Part shown: positions 1 through 8,119 of the stretch, piece by piece
Layout: each line of letters opens with the position of its first letter
Numbering within the stretch: the stretch's first letter is position 1
NCBI GenBank assembly: GCA_937894775.1
Contig: CALAXC010000120.1
Location: 1 to 24,016, forward strand
DNA: 24,016 bases
Origin: an uncultured Clostridia bacterium
GTDB taxonomy: Bacteria; Bacillota; Clostridia; Oscillospirales; CAG-272
Reading direction: 5' to 3'
Position numbers and translations under genes: made by a program
Notes under the pieces: model-generated
The model's input: only the letters and a program-made list of their open reading frames with translations
The model's database searches: none
Told to the model about the DNA's origin: nothing

Positions 1-246
1 GGCCAATCCTGAGCGGGCCACTCCATGCAGAGCTTCGTTCCAATAGTTGTATCCGGCCAATCCCAAACGGGTAATGCCCGGAGTCTGATGGCCGACTTGG
101 GCAATCTTTTCGTCCAATGTCATCAGGCTGACCATGTGCTTGGCCCGCTCATGATGGCTAAGGGTAGCATCTTTGTAACTCTGTGCTGCCAAAGGAGGGA
201 AGAGCACCGCTACCAGAAAAGATGTGAGTAATGTTTTTTTCTTCAT
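1..246 (-). CDS. Glycoside hydrolase family 3 (beta-glucosidase/xylosidase type), N-terminal fragment
   Basis: This frame runs off the left edge, leaving the first 82 codons of a minus-strand gene starting at the ATG at 246-244. A signal peptide (MKKK followed by a hydrophobic stretch ending LAAQ, residues 1-22) leads into the GH3 N-terminal signature: MTLDEKIAQV near residues 41-50 and YNYWNEALHGVARSG near 65-79. GH3 enzymes release terminal beta-linked sugars from oligosaccharides. The catalytic Asp and the C-terminal domain lie outside the window. It follows a SusD-like gene on the same strand, the usual order of a Bacteroidota polysaccharide-utilisation locus, so a periplasmic enzyme acting on imported oligosaccharides is inferred. 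GC content and codon use match the SusD fragment and differ from everything right of 1231. The family call is secure; the substrate is unknown. Confidence 0.85.
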   Translation of the reverse strand, partial: MKKKTLLTSFLVAVLFPPLAAQSYKDATLSHHERAKHMVSLMTLDEKIAQVGHQTPGITRLGLAGYNYWNEALHGVARSGLA

Positions 247-307
247 TAGTCTGTTTTTAGTCTGTTAGTTTTTATGTCAGTTTAGTGTCAGTTACGTTTC
301 TTTTCCG

Positions 308-315
308 CAAAAGTA
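308..315 (-). promoter_or_regulatory. Possible Bacteroidota -7 promoter element for the GH3 gene
   Basis: The minus strand reads TACTTTTG here, matching the Bacteroidota -7 consensus TAnnTTTG, about 60 bases upstream of the GH3 start. No clear -33 TTTG partner is visible. Short tandem repeats (TAGTCTGTT and GTCAGTT variants) fill the leader at 246-293. Confidence 0.35.
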
Positions 316-320
316 GGATT

Positions 321-363
321 AAAAAACTACCCCTGTGGGCAAATTTTGCCACTATAGGGGTAG
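321..363 (-). terminator. Rho-independent terminator after the SusD-like gene
   Basis: Arms CTACCCCT (327-334) and AGGGGTAG (356-363) enclose an inner GGCAAA/TTTGCC pairing. Six As at 321-326 give a U-tract on the minus-strand transcript. It separates the SusD-like gene from the GH3 gene, which would then need its own promoter. Confidence 0.75.
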
Positions 364-395
364 AATTTGTTAATAACTTGATTATTACTAAAAAC

Positions 396-1230
396 CTATT
401 TTTCACTCGGCAGTTTCAGGTACCAATTCTGCGGGTCGGAGAGGTTTACGGCAACAGAAGAGGGAGTGCCTTCACCACGACGGGCGCTGACGCGCGAAGC
501 CAAATAGGCAGGGTCGCCACGACGCAAAGCCACACGCATGAGGTCGTAGAAACGGTGACCCTCGAAGGCTAACTCAAGGGCACACTCATCCATGATGAGG
601 TCCTCAATGATGGGTTGCTGGTGAGCTACGATGGCAGCCAGTGTAGCTGTCGAATCTTCCGGCATGGGAAGAGCATAATGCTCGTTCCACTCGGTGAAAC
701 CGCAACCACGCGAGTGCACACCGATGGTGGTATAACCCGAAAGGCTCTCGGTGCGGAGCACGTGGAGGGTGTTGGGGAAGTTGAACTGCTCCAACCATAC
801 GCTGTCGGCCTTATAGACGTTTTGAAGAGAGTCGATGGTGTTGTTGTTCACACCCGTTGCCAGAATGTTGTAGGCAAACTGGGGGAAGCCGGCACAGTTG
901 AGTGCTTCGGCCAAGCGGAGCCATACCATAGAACTACGCCACAAGTGTACATGAGGTGATTCGCCCGAATGCTTGTACAGGGTCTGTACCCGTGGGCGTC
1001 CTTCAAGCGTTCCACGTGAAGAGGTGTACCACGCACTGCGCAAGCGGAGGTCTCCCGTCAGATAGTCGGGCAGATTGGTGGGTGCATAGCTGACCTCACC
1101 AGCCGAATTGCGGTTGCAATAAACCTGCGCCTTAGACAAGTTGATGATAGCGGCCGAGGGAGTGAGGCTGTAGTAGCCATCGTTGCCCGTAGTGGTATTC
1201 CACAGAGAGGGCAGGCTGCTGTAATCCGGA
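396..1230 (-). CDS. SusD/RagB-family nutrient-uptake outer-membrane lipoprotein, C-terminal fragment
   Basis: About 278 residues of the C-terminal half of a SusD-like protein, ending at a TAG (398-396). SusD lipoproteins sit on the cell surface, bind polysaccharide and work with a SusC TonB-dependent porin. The signature is the stretch around IIEDLIMDECALELAFEGHR, followed by FYDLMRVALRRGDPAYLA and a C-terminal NWYLKLP. Full family members are about 500-600 residues, so the N-terminal half with its lipobox is missing. The open frame continues to 1286, but those extra codons read through a clostridial terminator and are not SusD. The real SusD sequence therefore ends near 1230, at a junction. 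It pairs with the downstream GH3 gene as a Bacteroidota PUL fragment. The family call is firm; the truncation is probably an assembly join. Confidence 0.87.
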
Positions 1231-1236
1231 ATAAAC
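1225..1236. other. Junction between Bacteroidota-like and Clostridia-like sequence
   Basis: To the left the minus-strand frame encodes SusD-like protein (residues such as PDYSSLPSLWN). To the right a complete hairpin terminator belonging to the clostridial gene at 1305-1850 begins at 1231. Base composition, codon use and promoter style all change here. No integrase, insertion sequence or target-site repeat is visible at the break, which favours an assembly chimera over transfer. Confidence 0.75.
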
Positions 1237-1276
1237 AAAAAAGCCTTTCTTATTTTTGAAAAAGGCTTTTTGTTTA
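1231..1276 (-). terminator. Terminator for the 1305-1850 gene
   Basis: Near-perfect arms ATAAACAAAAAAGCCTTT (1231-1248) and its complement (1259-1276, one A shorter) end in a U-rich tail on the minus strand, just past the stop of the membrane-anchored protein gene. The outer arm ends exactly at the foreign junction. Confidence 0.8.
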
Positions 1277-1304
1277 TATTAATCAATAAAACAAAATTTC
1301 ATTT

Positions 1305-1850
1305 TTACTGAACGACAGTAACCGTAATGTTATCGATAACCGGTTCTACGAATGATTTTTCATTAGTGACAGGATCGTAACAACCTACGACAAACTTAGC
1401 GTTCTTATAAGTTCCCTCGGAAAGACGGTCTTTAGCTTCAGGCAAAAGACCTATTTTTGTTATAGAATTTCCCGTAAGGATCTTTTGTGACTGACAAACA
1501 ACAGTGTTGTCAATAACAAGGCTGATAACCATATTTTGAGTTGACTTTTTAGGATTTGCAAAATAAATTTCTGCCATTCCGTCTGAAAGATCTATAACCG
1601 CTGTTCCCTTGTAATCAATTCTGACGCCCTGATTTGCAAAGGATTCATCTTCTTTGGTTTCCAAAGGCTCTTGGTTAGGATCGGCTTGTTCGGGTGGAGT
1701 ATCGGGAACGAGAGGTGCATCGGTTTCTGTTTCCTGAGGCTCTTTACTGTCGGATATCGCATTGGCAATAGCCCATATTCCAAGGATAAGAACTATAAGA
1801 ACGATCAACGCAATTATTACGATAATTATATTTCTTACTGCTTCATTCAT
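1305..1850 (-). CDS. Membrane-anchored extracellular protein, unknown function
   Basis: A 181-residue protein. Residues 8-32 are a strongly hydrophobic Ile/Leu/Val helix, followed by an acidic Pro/Glu/Thr-rich linker (about 35-70) and a C-terminal domain (about 72-181) with alternating beta-type sequence and a closing VIDNITVTVVQ strand. The N-in orientation would place the domain outside the cell. It lies 23 bases after the 1040-residue NAGPA/FIVAR gene, with its AGGAG site inside that gap and no terminator between, so the two are probably co-transcribed. The upstream protein ends in a small beta domain, so these two could be partners at the surface; this is inference. The layout resembles small anchored proteins found beside WxL-like or Ig-like surface proteins in Clostridia, but I cannot name a family. 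The start at 1850 fits the ribosome-binding site (12-base spacing). Confidence 0.75.
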   Translation of the reverse strand: MNEAVRNIIIVIIALIVLIVLILGIWAIANAISDSKEPQETETDAPLVPDTPPEQADPNQEPLETKEDESFANQGVRIDYKGTAVIDLSDGMAEIYFANPKKSTQNMVISLVIDNTVVCQSQKILTGNSITKIGLLPEAKDRLSEGTYKNAKFVVGCYDPVTNEKSFVEPVIDNITVTVVQ

Positions 1851-1873
1851 ATTTTACCGTTTCTCCTTTCGCC

Positions 1874-4800
1874 TTAAGATCTTCTTGAAACGGTTACCGT
1901 CACCGTTCCGCCCTTTGTACCCGCAACGGTATCACTTGGAATAGAACCGTTAAGCTTCAAAGCAACTTCATCGCTTACTCCAACTCCTACTCGAAGCTTA
2001 GAATCGGAAAGCAGGGTTTCTCCGTCATAAAAACTTCCGCTCAGATTTTCAAATTCCGATTCTGCGGAAAAATCAAATCCAAATGATACATCAACATCTG
2101 AATTATTTGTAATACCGATAATATTGGAATTTCCGTCAGGCACCCACTCGGACTGTCCATCACCCATATAAGTATGAGTTTCTGGATCCCAGGTAACACC
2201 TGAAACCTTGTAAGTAAAGTTCATTTCCTGCCAATCGATCTCGACCGATATTATAACAAGCACCAGCTTTGACTTGGCATCTGCATACACCGCATTCGGA
2301 GAATCAAGAATGCTCGGACTTCCCCCCGCTTCTACCGAAGCCACGCTTTCTACGAGTTTATTGTATGCATCCGTGTAGGTCGCCCAGCTTTCATCGGTAT
2401 AAAGATCTCTATCAGCAGCTTCATATTCTGCAATATTAGCTTTAGCAAGATCGATTCGCTTAACAAGACCGCTGATACCGTTTGCAAGTAAATTATTTAC
2501 GTAATCTACATAAGTCTGAGAAGTTCTGTTCTTAGCATAATCCACCTTTGCTACAGCAGTTTCAACAGGCCCCCACGTATCAGGTGTATAATCAACAGAA
2601 TTTAATGCATTGGCAGCTGCAAGATTGTTTTCAAGTGCTGTACGGTCTAAAAATGTAGCCTCTGTTACCGAAATAGCCCTGCCGGATGCTGACCCGTTTT
2701 TAAACCAAGATGCAAGCCCAAACACTACCTGTGCACCGTTAAGATTTGTCAGTTCCTTAGAACCTATCTGAAGCCATTTTCCCTCTTGATGCCTTGCCTT
2801 AAGGGTAACTGTACATCCGTCAATATCAAGACGGAACATACTGTAACTTGACCTCAAGTAAAGATTTATATTTTGATTTTTATACTCAACGTCGCCACTT
2901 ACTCCTGCTTCAACACGACCGTATCCAAGACGTACGTCAGAATATCCTGAATCTCCGTTATTGGAAAATGCTCCTCCAACTGTGGCAAAATTATTCAACA
3001 TCTTTTTGCTTGCGGTATTACCCGTAAGTTCAGCAAACAAAAATGAGCAATACAGTCCTTTTGTATATGTTTTTAACTTAAAGAAGTATGTGTAATGTTT
3101 ACCTTCACCTATTGTATATGGCAACTTTTTATAGGCATACATAGAATGTCCCGATGTTCCCTCGGTAGAATTAGGTGTGAGAGTAAAAGTTGTTCCACTT
3201 TGATTAAAATCAAAATTTGTATGAGTTATTGTTGTATTTGTTGTTGTTTCACCCTCGTCCGATATCGTTGCAAGAGATCTCAACGGAACTCTTCCTGTAT
3301 ACCACGTTGCATCCGCAGCAGGGGTTACACGCGTATTATTAAACGCAGGATCCGGAAGTTTGCTATCGGTAGGATTTGCAGCCTTTCCCGAGGGATAAGC
3401 AATAATAAGTGCGTTGTATACCAATCTTTCAGAAAGCACAGTACCTTCCGTAAGTCCTGGATTGTTCACAACGTCATAATACTCACCCGTTTCAAAATTC
3501 TTAGCCGACATATGTACCGAACCGCCACAGTCCATCATAAATGCATTTACGCAGCCAAGGGACTTCATATACCAAGCCACCTCGTGGTAACTCGCGCCGA
3601 TTTCAACTCGCTCCGAATATTCATCAAAATACTGAGTTCTCGGTATCGAAATAATTACAGGCTCACCGTTTTCTTTAAAACCTATTGCAGTTCTGTTACT
3701 GCCGTACGTAGCATACTGAACGTCCTCTGTCCACGCATTCCAGCTTCCGTATTTGGTATCTCCGTAAGCCTCCTGAAAAGCATTATCAAACAAAGGTCTG
3801 CCGTCAAGAAGTATCTGCTGTTTAAATCCAAACGCATACTGGACATTCTTCCAAGTACCGGACATTTTTCTTTGTCCGCGGAGAACTGTTCCTACTTCAA
3901 TATGCTCAAGAGGAGTATTACTTACGACATAAACATATCCGCTTGCAGGTGTTGAATTAACCGAAGAACTCGCACTCGTTAGCAAATGTTGAGAAACACT
4001 TTCAACTTTTCCTTCAAAAAAGTAAGTCGGTGCCATCTTATCGGGGTCGGTGGATACGTCCATTCCGTTTACACCTTTATAAGCTTTTTTATATTCGGAG
4101 CATTTTATCTTATATATATAACCTCCAGCCGTATATCCCGATACTCCCGTAGGCAAAAATTTAGGAGTATTAGAATAATCAACAGCACCGTTTAGTGTCA
4201 AGGGATAAGTATAAATCGCATTATTGAGATTATCTCCAAGAACCTCAAGTGTATAATTCGTATTCCACGTATACGCAGTAGAAGTGCTACTGTAATTCGT
4301 AGTGCCGTTTTCAATAGTACAATGAAGGATATTTCCGTCTTTATCTATTCCGATCACACCTCTTCCGACTTTGAAAGGGTGCTCACTGGCATTAACTTTT
4401 CCTTTTTCCATATACGCATCGTAAGTTTTTCCCGCTTCGATGTAAATATCCTCGGGTTCACTTTCGGTGTTTTTTGTATAGGAGGCAACATTATGGAAAA
4501 AGCTTCCGTTAGTAACTACCGCTACCGACCATTCGGGATGCTCCGCTTCAAATGCTTTTGCAATATCCTCCACGTACCCGTTTTGAAAGCCCGACGAGCA
4601 AGGCATTGAATAGGTAAAAAGTCTTGCGCCCTCATTTCCTATAGCTATATGAACATTAAAGCTTTCAGCCCAAAGATTAGTGGTCTTTCCCATAAGCGAT
4701 CTGGCTTTCATTTTTCGGTTTCCCGTAGATTTTATAGTAGTATCGTAAAGAGTAACCTCATCATTACTTCCAAAGGTTGTAGAAGAAGATACTTTCACGC

Positions 4801-4996
4801 TGCTAATTACTTTCGTACTCGATTTTTCTGTGCTATAATTTGACTTATACCCTGTAAGCGAACACGTACTGCCATCCACTACCGTATAATCAAAGGGGTC
4901 GGACGGCACGGCTGCCGAAGCCGTAAAAGTCGGCACGGAGCTTAAAAGAGTTCCTGCTGTAAGAACCGCCGCCACTCTCCTTAACCATTTTTTCAT
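1874..4996 (-). CDS. Secreted multidomain phosphodiester glycosidase (NAGPA) protein with FIVAR and C-terminal beta domain
   Basis: A 1040-residue exported protein. Domain order: signal peptide 1-29 (cut after ASA); NAGPA-type phosphodiester glycosidase domain about 110-535; beta-rich region about 590-785; FIVAR-like helical module about 786-850 (VDYTPDTWGPVETAVAKVDYA); a second helical stretch to about 915; C-terminal beta domain 918-1040 (ITNNSDVDVSFGF, ending TVTVTVSRRS). The NAGPA signature is NRTAIGF (434-440), then YHEVAWYMKSLGCVNAFMMD and CGGS (470-493). Family members remove a sugar from a sugar-phosphate diester, and bacterial ones are linked to exopolysaccharide or cell-wall glycans. 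Here the usual DGGGS is DCGGS. FIVAR modules usually occur in surface adhesins and large carbohydrate-active enzymes. The start is supported by AAAGAGGT seven bases upstream. It is a paralogue of the 5225-7897 gene, which lacks the last domain. The substrate cannot be told. Confidence 0.82.
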   Translation of the reverse strand: MKKWLRRVAAVLTAGTLLSSVPTFTASAAVPSDPFDYTVVDGSTCSLTGYKSNYSTEKSSTKVISSVKVSSSTTFGSNDEVTLYDTTIKSTGNRKMKARSLMGKTTNLWAESFNVHIAIGNEGARLFTYSMPCSSGFQNGYVEDIAKAFEAEHPEWSVAVVTNGSFFHNVASYTKNTESEPEDIYIEAGKTYDAYMEKGKVNASEHPFKVGRGVIGIDKDGNILHCTIENGTTNYSSTSTAYTWNTNYTLEVLGDNLNNAIYTYPLTLNGAVDYSNTPKFLPTGVSGYTAGGYIYKIKCSEYKKAYKGVNGMDVSTDPDKMAPTYFFEGKVESVSQHLLTSASSSVNSTPASGYVYVVSNTPLEHIEVGTVLRGQRKMSGTWKNVQYAFGFKQQILLDGRPLFDNAFQEAYGDTKYGSWNAWTEDVQYATYGSNRTAIGFKENGEPVIISIPRTQYFDEYSERVEIGASYHEVAWYMKSLGCVNAFMMDCGGSVHMSAKNFETGEYYDVVNNPGLTEGTVLSERLVYNALIIAYPSGKAANPTDSKLPDPAFNNTRVTPAADATWYTGRVPLRSLATISDEGETTTNTTITHTNFDFNQSGTTFTLTPNSTEGTSGHSMYAYKKLPYTIGEGKHYTYFFKLKTYTKGLYCSFLFAELTGNTASKKMLNNFATVGGAFSNNGDSGYSDVRLGYGRVEAGVSGDVEYKNQNINLYLRSSYSMFRLDIDGCTVTLKARHQEGKWLQIGSKELTNLNGAQVVFGLASWFKNGSASGRAISVTEATFLDRTALENNLAAANALNSVDYTPDTWGPVETAVAKVDYAKNRTSQTYVDYVNNLLANGISGLVKRIDLAKANIAEYEAADRDLYTDESWATYTDAYNKLVESVASVEAGGSPSILDSPNAVYADAKSKLVLVIISVEIDWQEMNFTYKVSGVTWDPETHTYMGDGQSEWVPDGNSNIIGITNNSDVDVSFGFDFSAESEFENLSGSFYDGETLLSDSKLRVGVGVSDEVALKLNGSIPSDTVAGTKGGTVTVTVSRRS

Positions 4997-5052
4997 TATA
5001 TTACCTCTTTCAAACGCTATTAAATAGCCTTTTAATTAATTACATTCATCTT

Positions 5053-5061
5053 ATTATATCA
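5053..5061 (-). promoter_or_regulatory. Extended -10 promoter for the 1040-residue protein gene
   Basis: The minus strand reads TGATATAAT: a perfect -10 (5058-5053) with the extended TGn element. No good -35 is seen. It lies about 57 bases upstream of the start at 4996, in an AT-rich leader. Confidence 0.55.
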
Positions 5062-5185
5062 TTTTCTTCAAAAAAAAGGAAGAGTTTTTTTCTTATTTGA
5101 AAAAATCTGTAAAAATCAAACAAAAAAGATATTGCTTTTTTAGCTATTTTCTCAAGTACAAAGAGTAAGAAGCCGCAAGAAAGAG

Positions 5186-5217
5186 TAAAAGCCGTTTGAA
5201 ATAATTTCAAACGGCTT
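5186..5217 (-). terminator. Terminator for the 5225-7897 gene
   Basis: A 12-bp perfect stem, AGCCGTTTGAAA (5191-5202) with its complement (5206-5217), and a 3-base loop. On the minus strand it is followed by TTTTACTCTTT. It begins about 8 bases after the stop codon. Confidence 0.75.
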
Positions 5218-5224
5218 CTATATT

Positions 5225-7897
5225 TTATGTCCACATTATTTTAGCCAAATTAGCAAATGCTTCTTCATATTGATCTATCGCAGTCCCAAGTGCCACCGCA
5301 TCGTTGGCATCCCTTGCCGCAATAAGCATTTCATAAGCGCTTGTATACTCTTCTAAACACGCAGGATCAAGTTCACTCTTATCCAACGCCTCATACTCTG
5401 AAATATAAGCTGCTGCAAGATCTGTTTTCTTAACAAGAACTTTCATTGCCGATGCAAGCTTTGTATTTGCGCTGTTTATAAGCGTCTGCGCGGTAAGATT
5501 ATTAGCATATTTCGCTTTGCTGAGTGCTGCGCTTAATACTGCCCAGCTTTCAGGCGTATAATCAATAGCCTTCAAAGTTCCTGCCTTTGTAATGTTTGAT
5601 TTAATATTTGTGCGATCTACGATAATAGGATCGTTTACAGACATCGCTCTTGCAGATGAGAACTTAGTTGAGCTGTTACTGTCCTTCCAGGATGCGCAAC
5701 CCAAAATAAGCTGTGATCCCTTCGGCAGCGAATACGTCTTTCCTATAGATACCCATTTTCCTGCCGAGTTTTTGACTTGAACAGTATATTTGAGCCCATT
5801 GATCTCTATCTTGAAATAAGCGTATTTCAAGCTTCCTACAGTCTCAAGGAAAAGCTTGATCTTTTTGTTAGATCCCTTAATATCCGACGTTCCGCCCTCA
5901 ACGCGTCCATACCCTACACGAATATCGGAATATCCTTTATTATCTCCGTTATTCGAGAAAGCTCCTCCGATAACCGCAAAATTATTCAATTTTTTCTTTG
6001 AAGCTGTATTAGACGGAAGCTCGGCAAACAAGAACGATGTATATTTTCCGCTCGTCTTAGTAGCTAATTTTACGTAATAAGAATAGCTCTTTCCTTCGGC
6101 AACGGTATATCCAAGCTTTCGATAAGCATAAACACTTTTGTACCCGCTTGCGATCTTACTCGTCGACTTGGGAGTAAATGTATACGTCGTTGAGCTTTGC
6201 GAAAGCGTAAAATATTTTCCCTTGAAAGCTGTATTCTTTTGCAAAGTTTTATTAGACTTTGTATTTACCGTCTTTAAAGAACGCAGATCGGTAACGCCCG
6301 AATACCAAGTGGCTTTTGTTGAAGAAATATACCCCGGTGTAAAGGCAGGATCCTCTATCTTAGCATCGGTAGCCTCCTCAACACCCTCAACGGGATATGC
6401 GAGTATAAGTGCATTAGCAACATCTCTCTTGGGATACTCGTGCAAAGGCTCACAGCAAGCGACCTCATATTCGTCGCTTCCGTCGCTCTTCTTATACATA
6501 CCTGTAGAACCGCCGCAATCAAGCATAAATGCATTTACGCATCCAAGCTCCTTCATATACCAAGCCATTTCATAATAGGTGATACCCGACTCAGCCTTAT
6601 CCTTACCTGTTGTTCCGTTAGGATTTCTGGGAGCCGCTATTACTACAGGAGTTCCGTCAGCCTTAAATCCAACAGCTGTTCTGTTCGTACCGTAGGATGC
6701 GTAATAAACATCCTCAGTCCACGCATTCCAGCTACCTGTCTTTTTATCTCCGTACTGCTGTTGAAGTGCATTATTGAAAAGCGGTCTTCCCTCAAGCAAT
6801 ATCTGCTGCTTGAATCCGAAAGCATACTCAACATCTGCCCATTTACCCGAAAGCTTTTTATTGATGCGAACGGTAGTTCCTACCTGCAAATGCTCAAGCT
6901 TATCTTCTGTAGCAATATAAACATACCTGCTACTTGTGGGCTTCATCGATGTGGTATTGAAATCCTTTTTTACAGTATCAATATTAGTTACCTTAGTTAT
7001 CTCACCCTCAACAAAATATGTTTTACTGCCGATCTCTTTATTGTTCACACCCGTATGCGCTCTTCTATGTTCGGTGCATTTTACAACGTATATCGTTGCG
7101 CCCTTAAGATCGCGCTCACCCATCGCTGAAGTTACAAAGATCGGTTCATTCGTGTAATCATACGCACCGCCTGCAATAGCAGAATAAGAATATACCTCGT
7201 TTGTTTTATTCTCCCCAAGAACCTCAAGAGAGTATTTACTCGAAAAAGAATACTTAGTAGATGACGTCTTAGAATTATTATAATTGGTTGTTTTTGACGT
7301 TTCCTGAGTATAATATATCATAGAGCCGTCATTTTTAAGACCTATTACTCCTCTTCCGACCTTGCTGGTATCCATCCACGTTTTAAGTGTTTTTCCATCC
7401 TCCACATAGATATCTTCAGGTTCACCTATATTTTTATTTCCTCCGTTGGAGGTGGATGTACTATTATCAAAGAAGGATGCATTGGTTACTACAGCAACCC
7501 TCCAACCCGGATGATCTTTTTCAAATTCAGCAGCTATATCTTTAATCGAATGTACCGCATAATCAAGTCCGTTCGAAGAAGGCTTTGAGTATACAAAAAG
7601 TCTACCCTCGGAAGAACCTACCGCTATCTGCATATTAAAAGTCTGACGCTTGGAAGCACCTGTTTTTCTGACTCCGTCTGAGGTTATCTGCGCACCGTAA
7701 AGATTTATAGCACCGTTGCCGAAAGACTCCTCTGAGGTTATTTTTGCAGAATTATCTACGATGCAGTTTGCATCGGTATACATTGTAGAATTAAAAGGAA
7801 TAGGAGGTGTTTCTGCCGATACCGTAACTGTTGCAAAAGCACCCGCTATCATAACAGATGACATAATACCAGCCACTATTCTTTTGAAGATACCCAT
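5225..7897 (-). CDS. Secreted multidomain phosphodiester glycosidase (NAGPA) protein with FIVAR-like C-terminus
   Basis: An 890-residue exported paralogue of the 1874-4996 product. It has a signal peptide ending near VSAE (about residue 29), a NAGPA domain with NRTAVGF (about 405) and YYEMAWYMKELGCVNAFMLD followed by CGGS (about 441-464), a beta-rich region (about 550-760), a FIVAR-like module (IDYTPESWAVLSAALSKAKYA, about 778-798) and a last helical stretch. It shares long blocks with its paralogue, such as YAFGFKQQILL, GRPLF and SWNAWTEDV. It lacks the paralogue's C-terminal beta domain and has no partner gene. I prefer the ATG at 7897-7895 over a TTG six bases further out, because AAAGGA is 9 bases from the ATG but only about 3 from the TTG. 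Its own promoter and terminator make it a separate transcription unit. An extracellular glycan role is inferred from the family. Confidence 0.82.
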   Translation of the reverse strand: MGIFKRIVAGIMSSVMIAGAFATVTVSAETPPIPFNSTMYTDANCIVDNSAKITSEESFGNGAINLYGAQITSDGVRKTGASKRQTFNMQIAVGSSEGRLFVYSKPSSNGLDYAVHSIKDIAAEFEKDHPGWRVAVVTNASFFDNSTSTSNGGNKNIGEPEDIYVEDGKTLKTWMDTSKVGRGVIGLKNDGSMIYYTQETSKTTNYNNSKTSSTKYSFSSKYSLEVLGENKTNEVYSYSAIAGGAYDYTNEPIFVTSAMGERDLKGATIYVVKCTEHRRAHTGVNNKEIGSKTYFVEGEITKVTNIDTVKKDFNTTSMKPTSSRYVYIATEDKLEHLQVGTTVRINKKLSGKWADVEYAFGFKQQILLEGRPLFNNALQQQYGDKKTGSWNAWTEDVYYASYGTNRTAVGFKADGTPVVIAAPRNPNGTTGKDKAESGITYYEMAWYMKELGCVNAFMLDCGGSTGMYKKSDGSDEYEVACCEPLHEYPKRDVANALILAYPVEGVEEATDAKIEDPAFTPGYISSTKATWYSGVTDLRSLKTVNTKSNKTLQKNTAFKGKYFTLSQSSTTYTFTPKSTSKIASGYKSVYAYRKLGYTVAEGKSYSYYVKLATKTSGKYTSFLFAELPSNTASKKKLNNFAVIGGAFSNNGDNKGYSDIRVGYGRVEGGTSDIKGSNKKIKLFLETVGSLKYAYFKIEINGLKYTVQVKNSAGKWVSIGKTYSLPKGSQLILGCASWKDSNSSTKFSSARAMSVNDPIIVDRTNIKSNITKAGTLKAIDYTPESWAVLSAALSKAKYANNLTAQTLINSANTKLASAMKVLVKKTDLAAAYISEYEALDKSELDPACLEEYTSAYEMLIAARDANDAVALGTAIDQYEEAFANLAKIMWT

Positions 7898-7949
7898 ATT
7901 CAAAAATCCTTTCTCACAAAATTATATAATTACATAATATTCCTTATAC

Positions 7950-7978
7950 ATTATACTACTTTATATATACAAAGTAAA
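7950..7978 (-). promoter_or_regulatory. Promoter for the 5225-7897 gene
   Basis: On the minus strand, TTTACT (7978-7973), a 17-base spacer and a perfect TATAAT (7955-7950). It lies about 50 bases upstream of the start. Confidence 0.6.
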
Positions 7979-8054
7979 GCGATTCGCAAAAAATTTTAAT
8001 TTATGTATAGATTAACAAAAAAAGGACATATTTTTATACATTTTTCCCATAGTA

Positions 8055-8083
8055 TTGACAGTTGACATTTAAAATGCTATAAT
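8055..8083 (+). promoter_or_regulatory. Consensus promoter for radC
   Basis: TTGACA (8055-8060), a 17-base spacer and TATAAT (8078-8083), with an extended TG at 8075-8076. A second TTGACA starts inside the spacer at 8063 but is too close to the -10 to serve as the -35. Confidence 0.87.
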
Positions 8084-8119
8084 TTCTCTGTTAAATAATT
8101 TGTAGACAAGGAGATCTTA

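Noticed and set aside
3095..3955. 286-residue plus-strand open frame
   Set aside because: It is antisense to the NAGPA/FIVAR gene. Its Cys/Arg/Ser/Ile-rich composition is that of a shadow frame, and it lacks a ribosome-binding site.
7898..7903. TTG start for the 890-residue protein
   Set aside because: The AAAGGA site is only about 3 bases from the TTG but 9 from the ATG at 7897.
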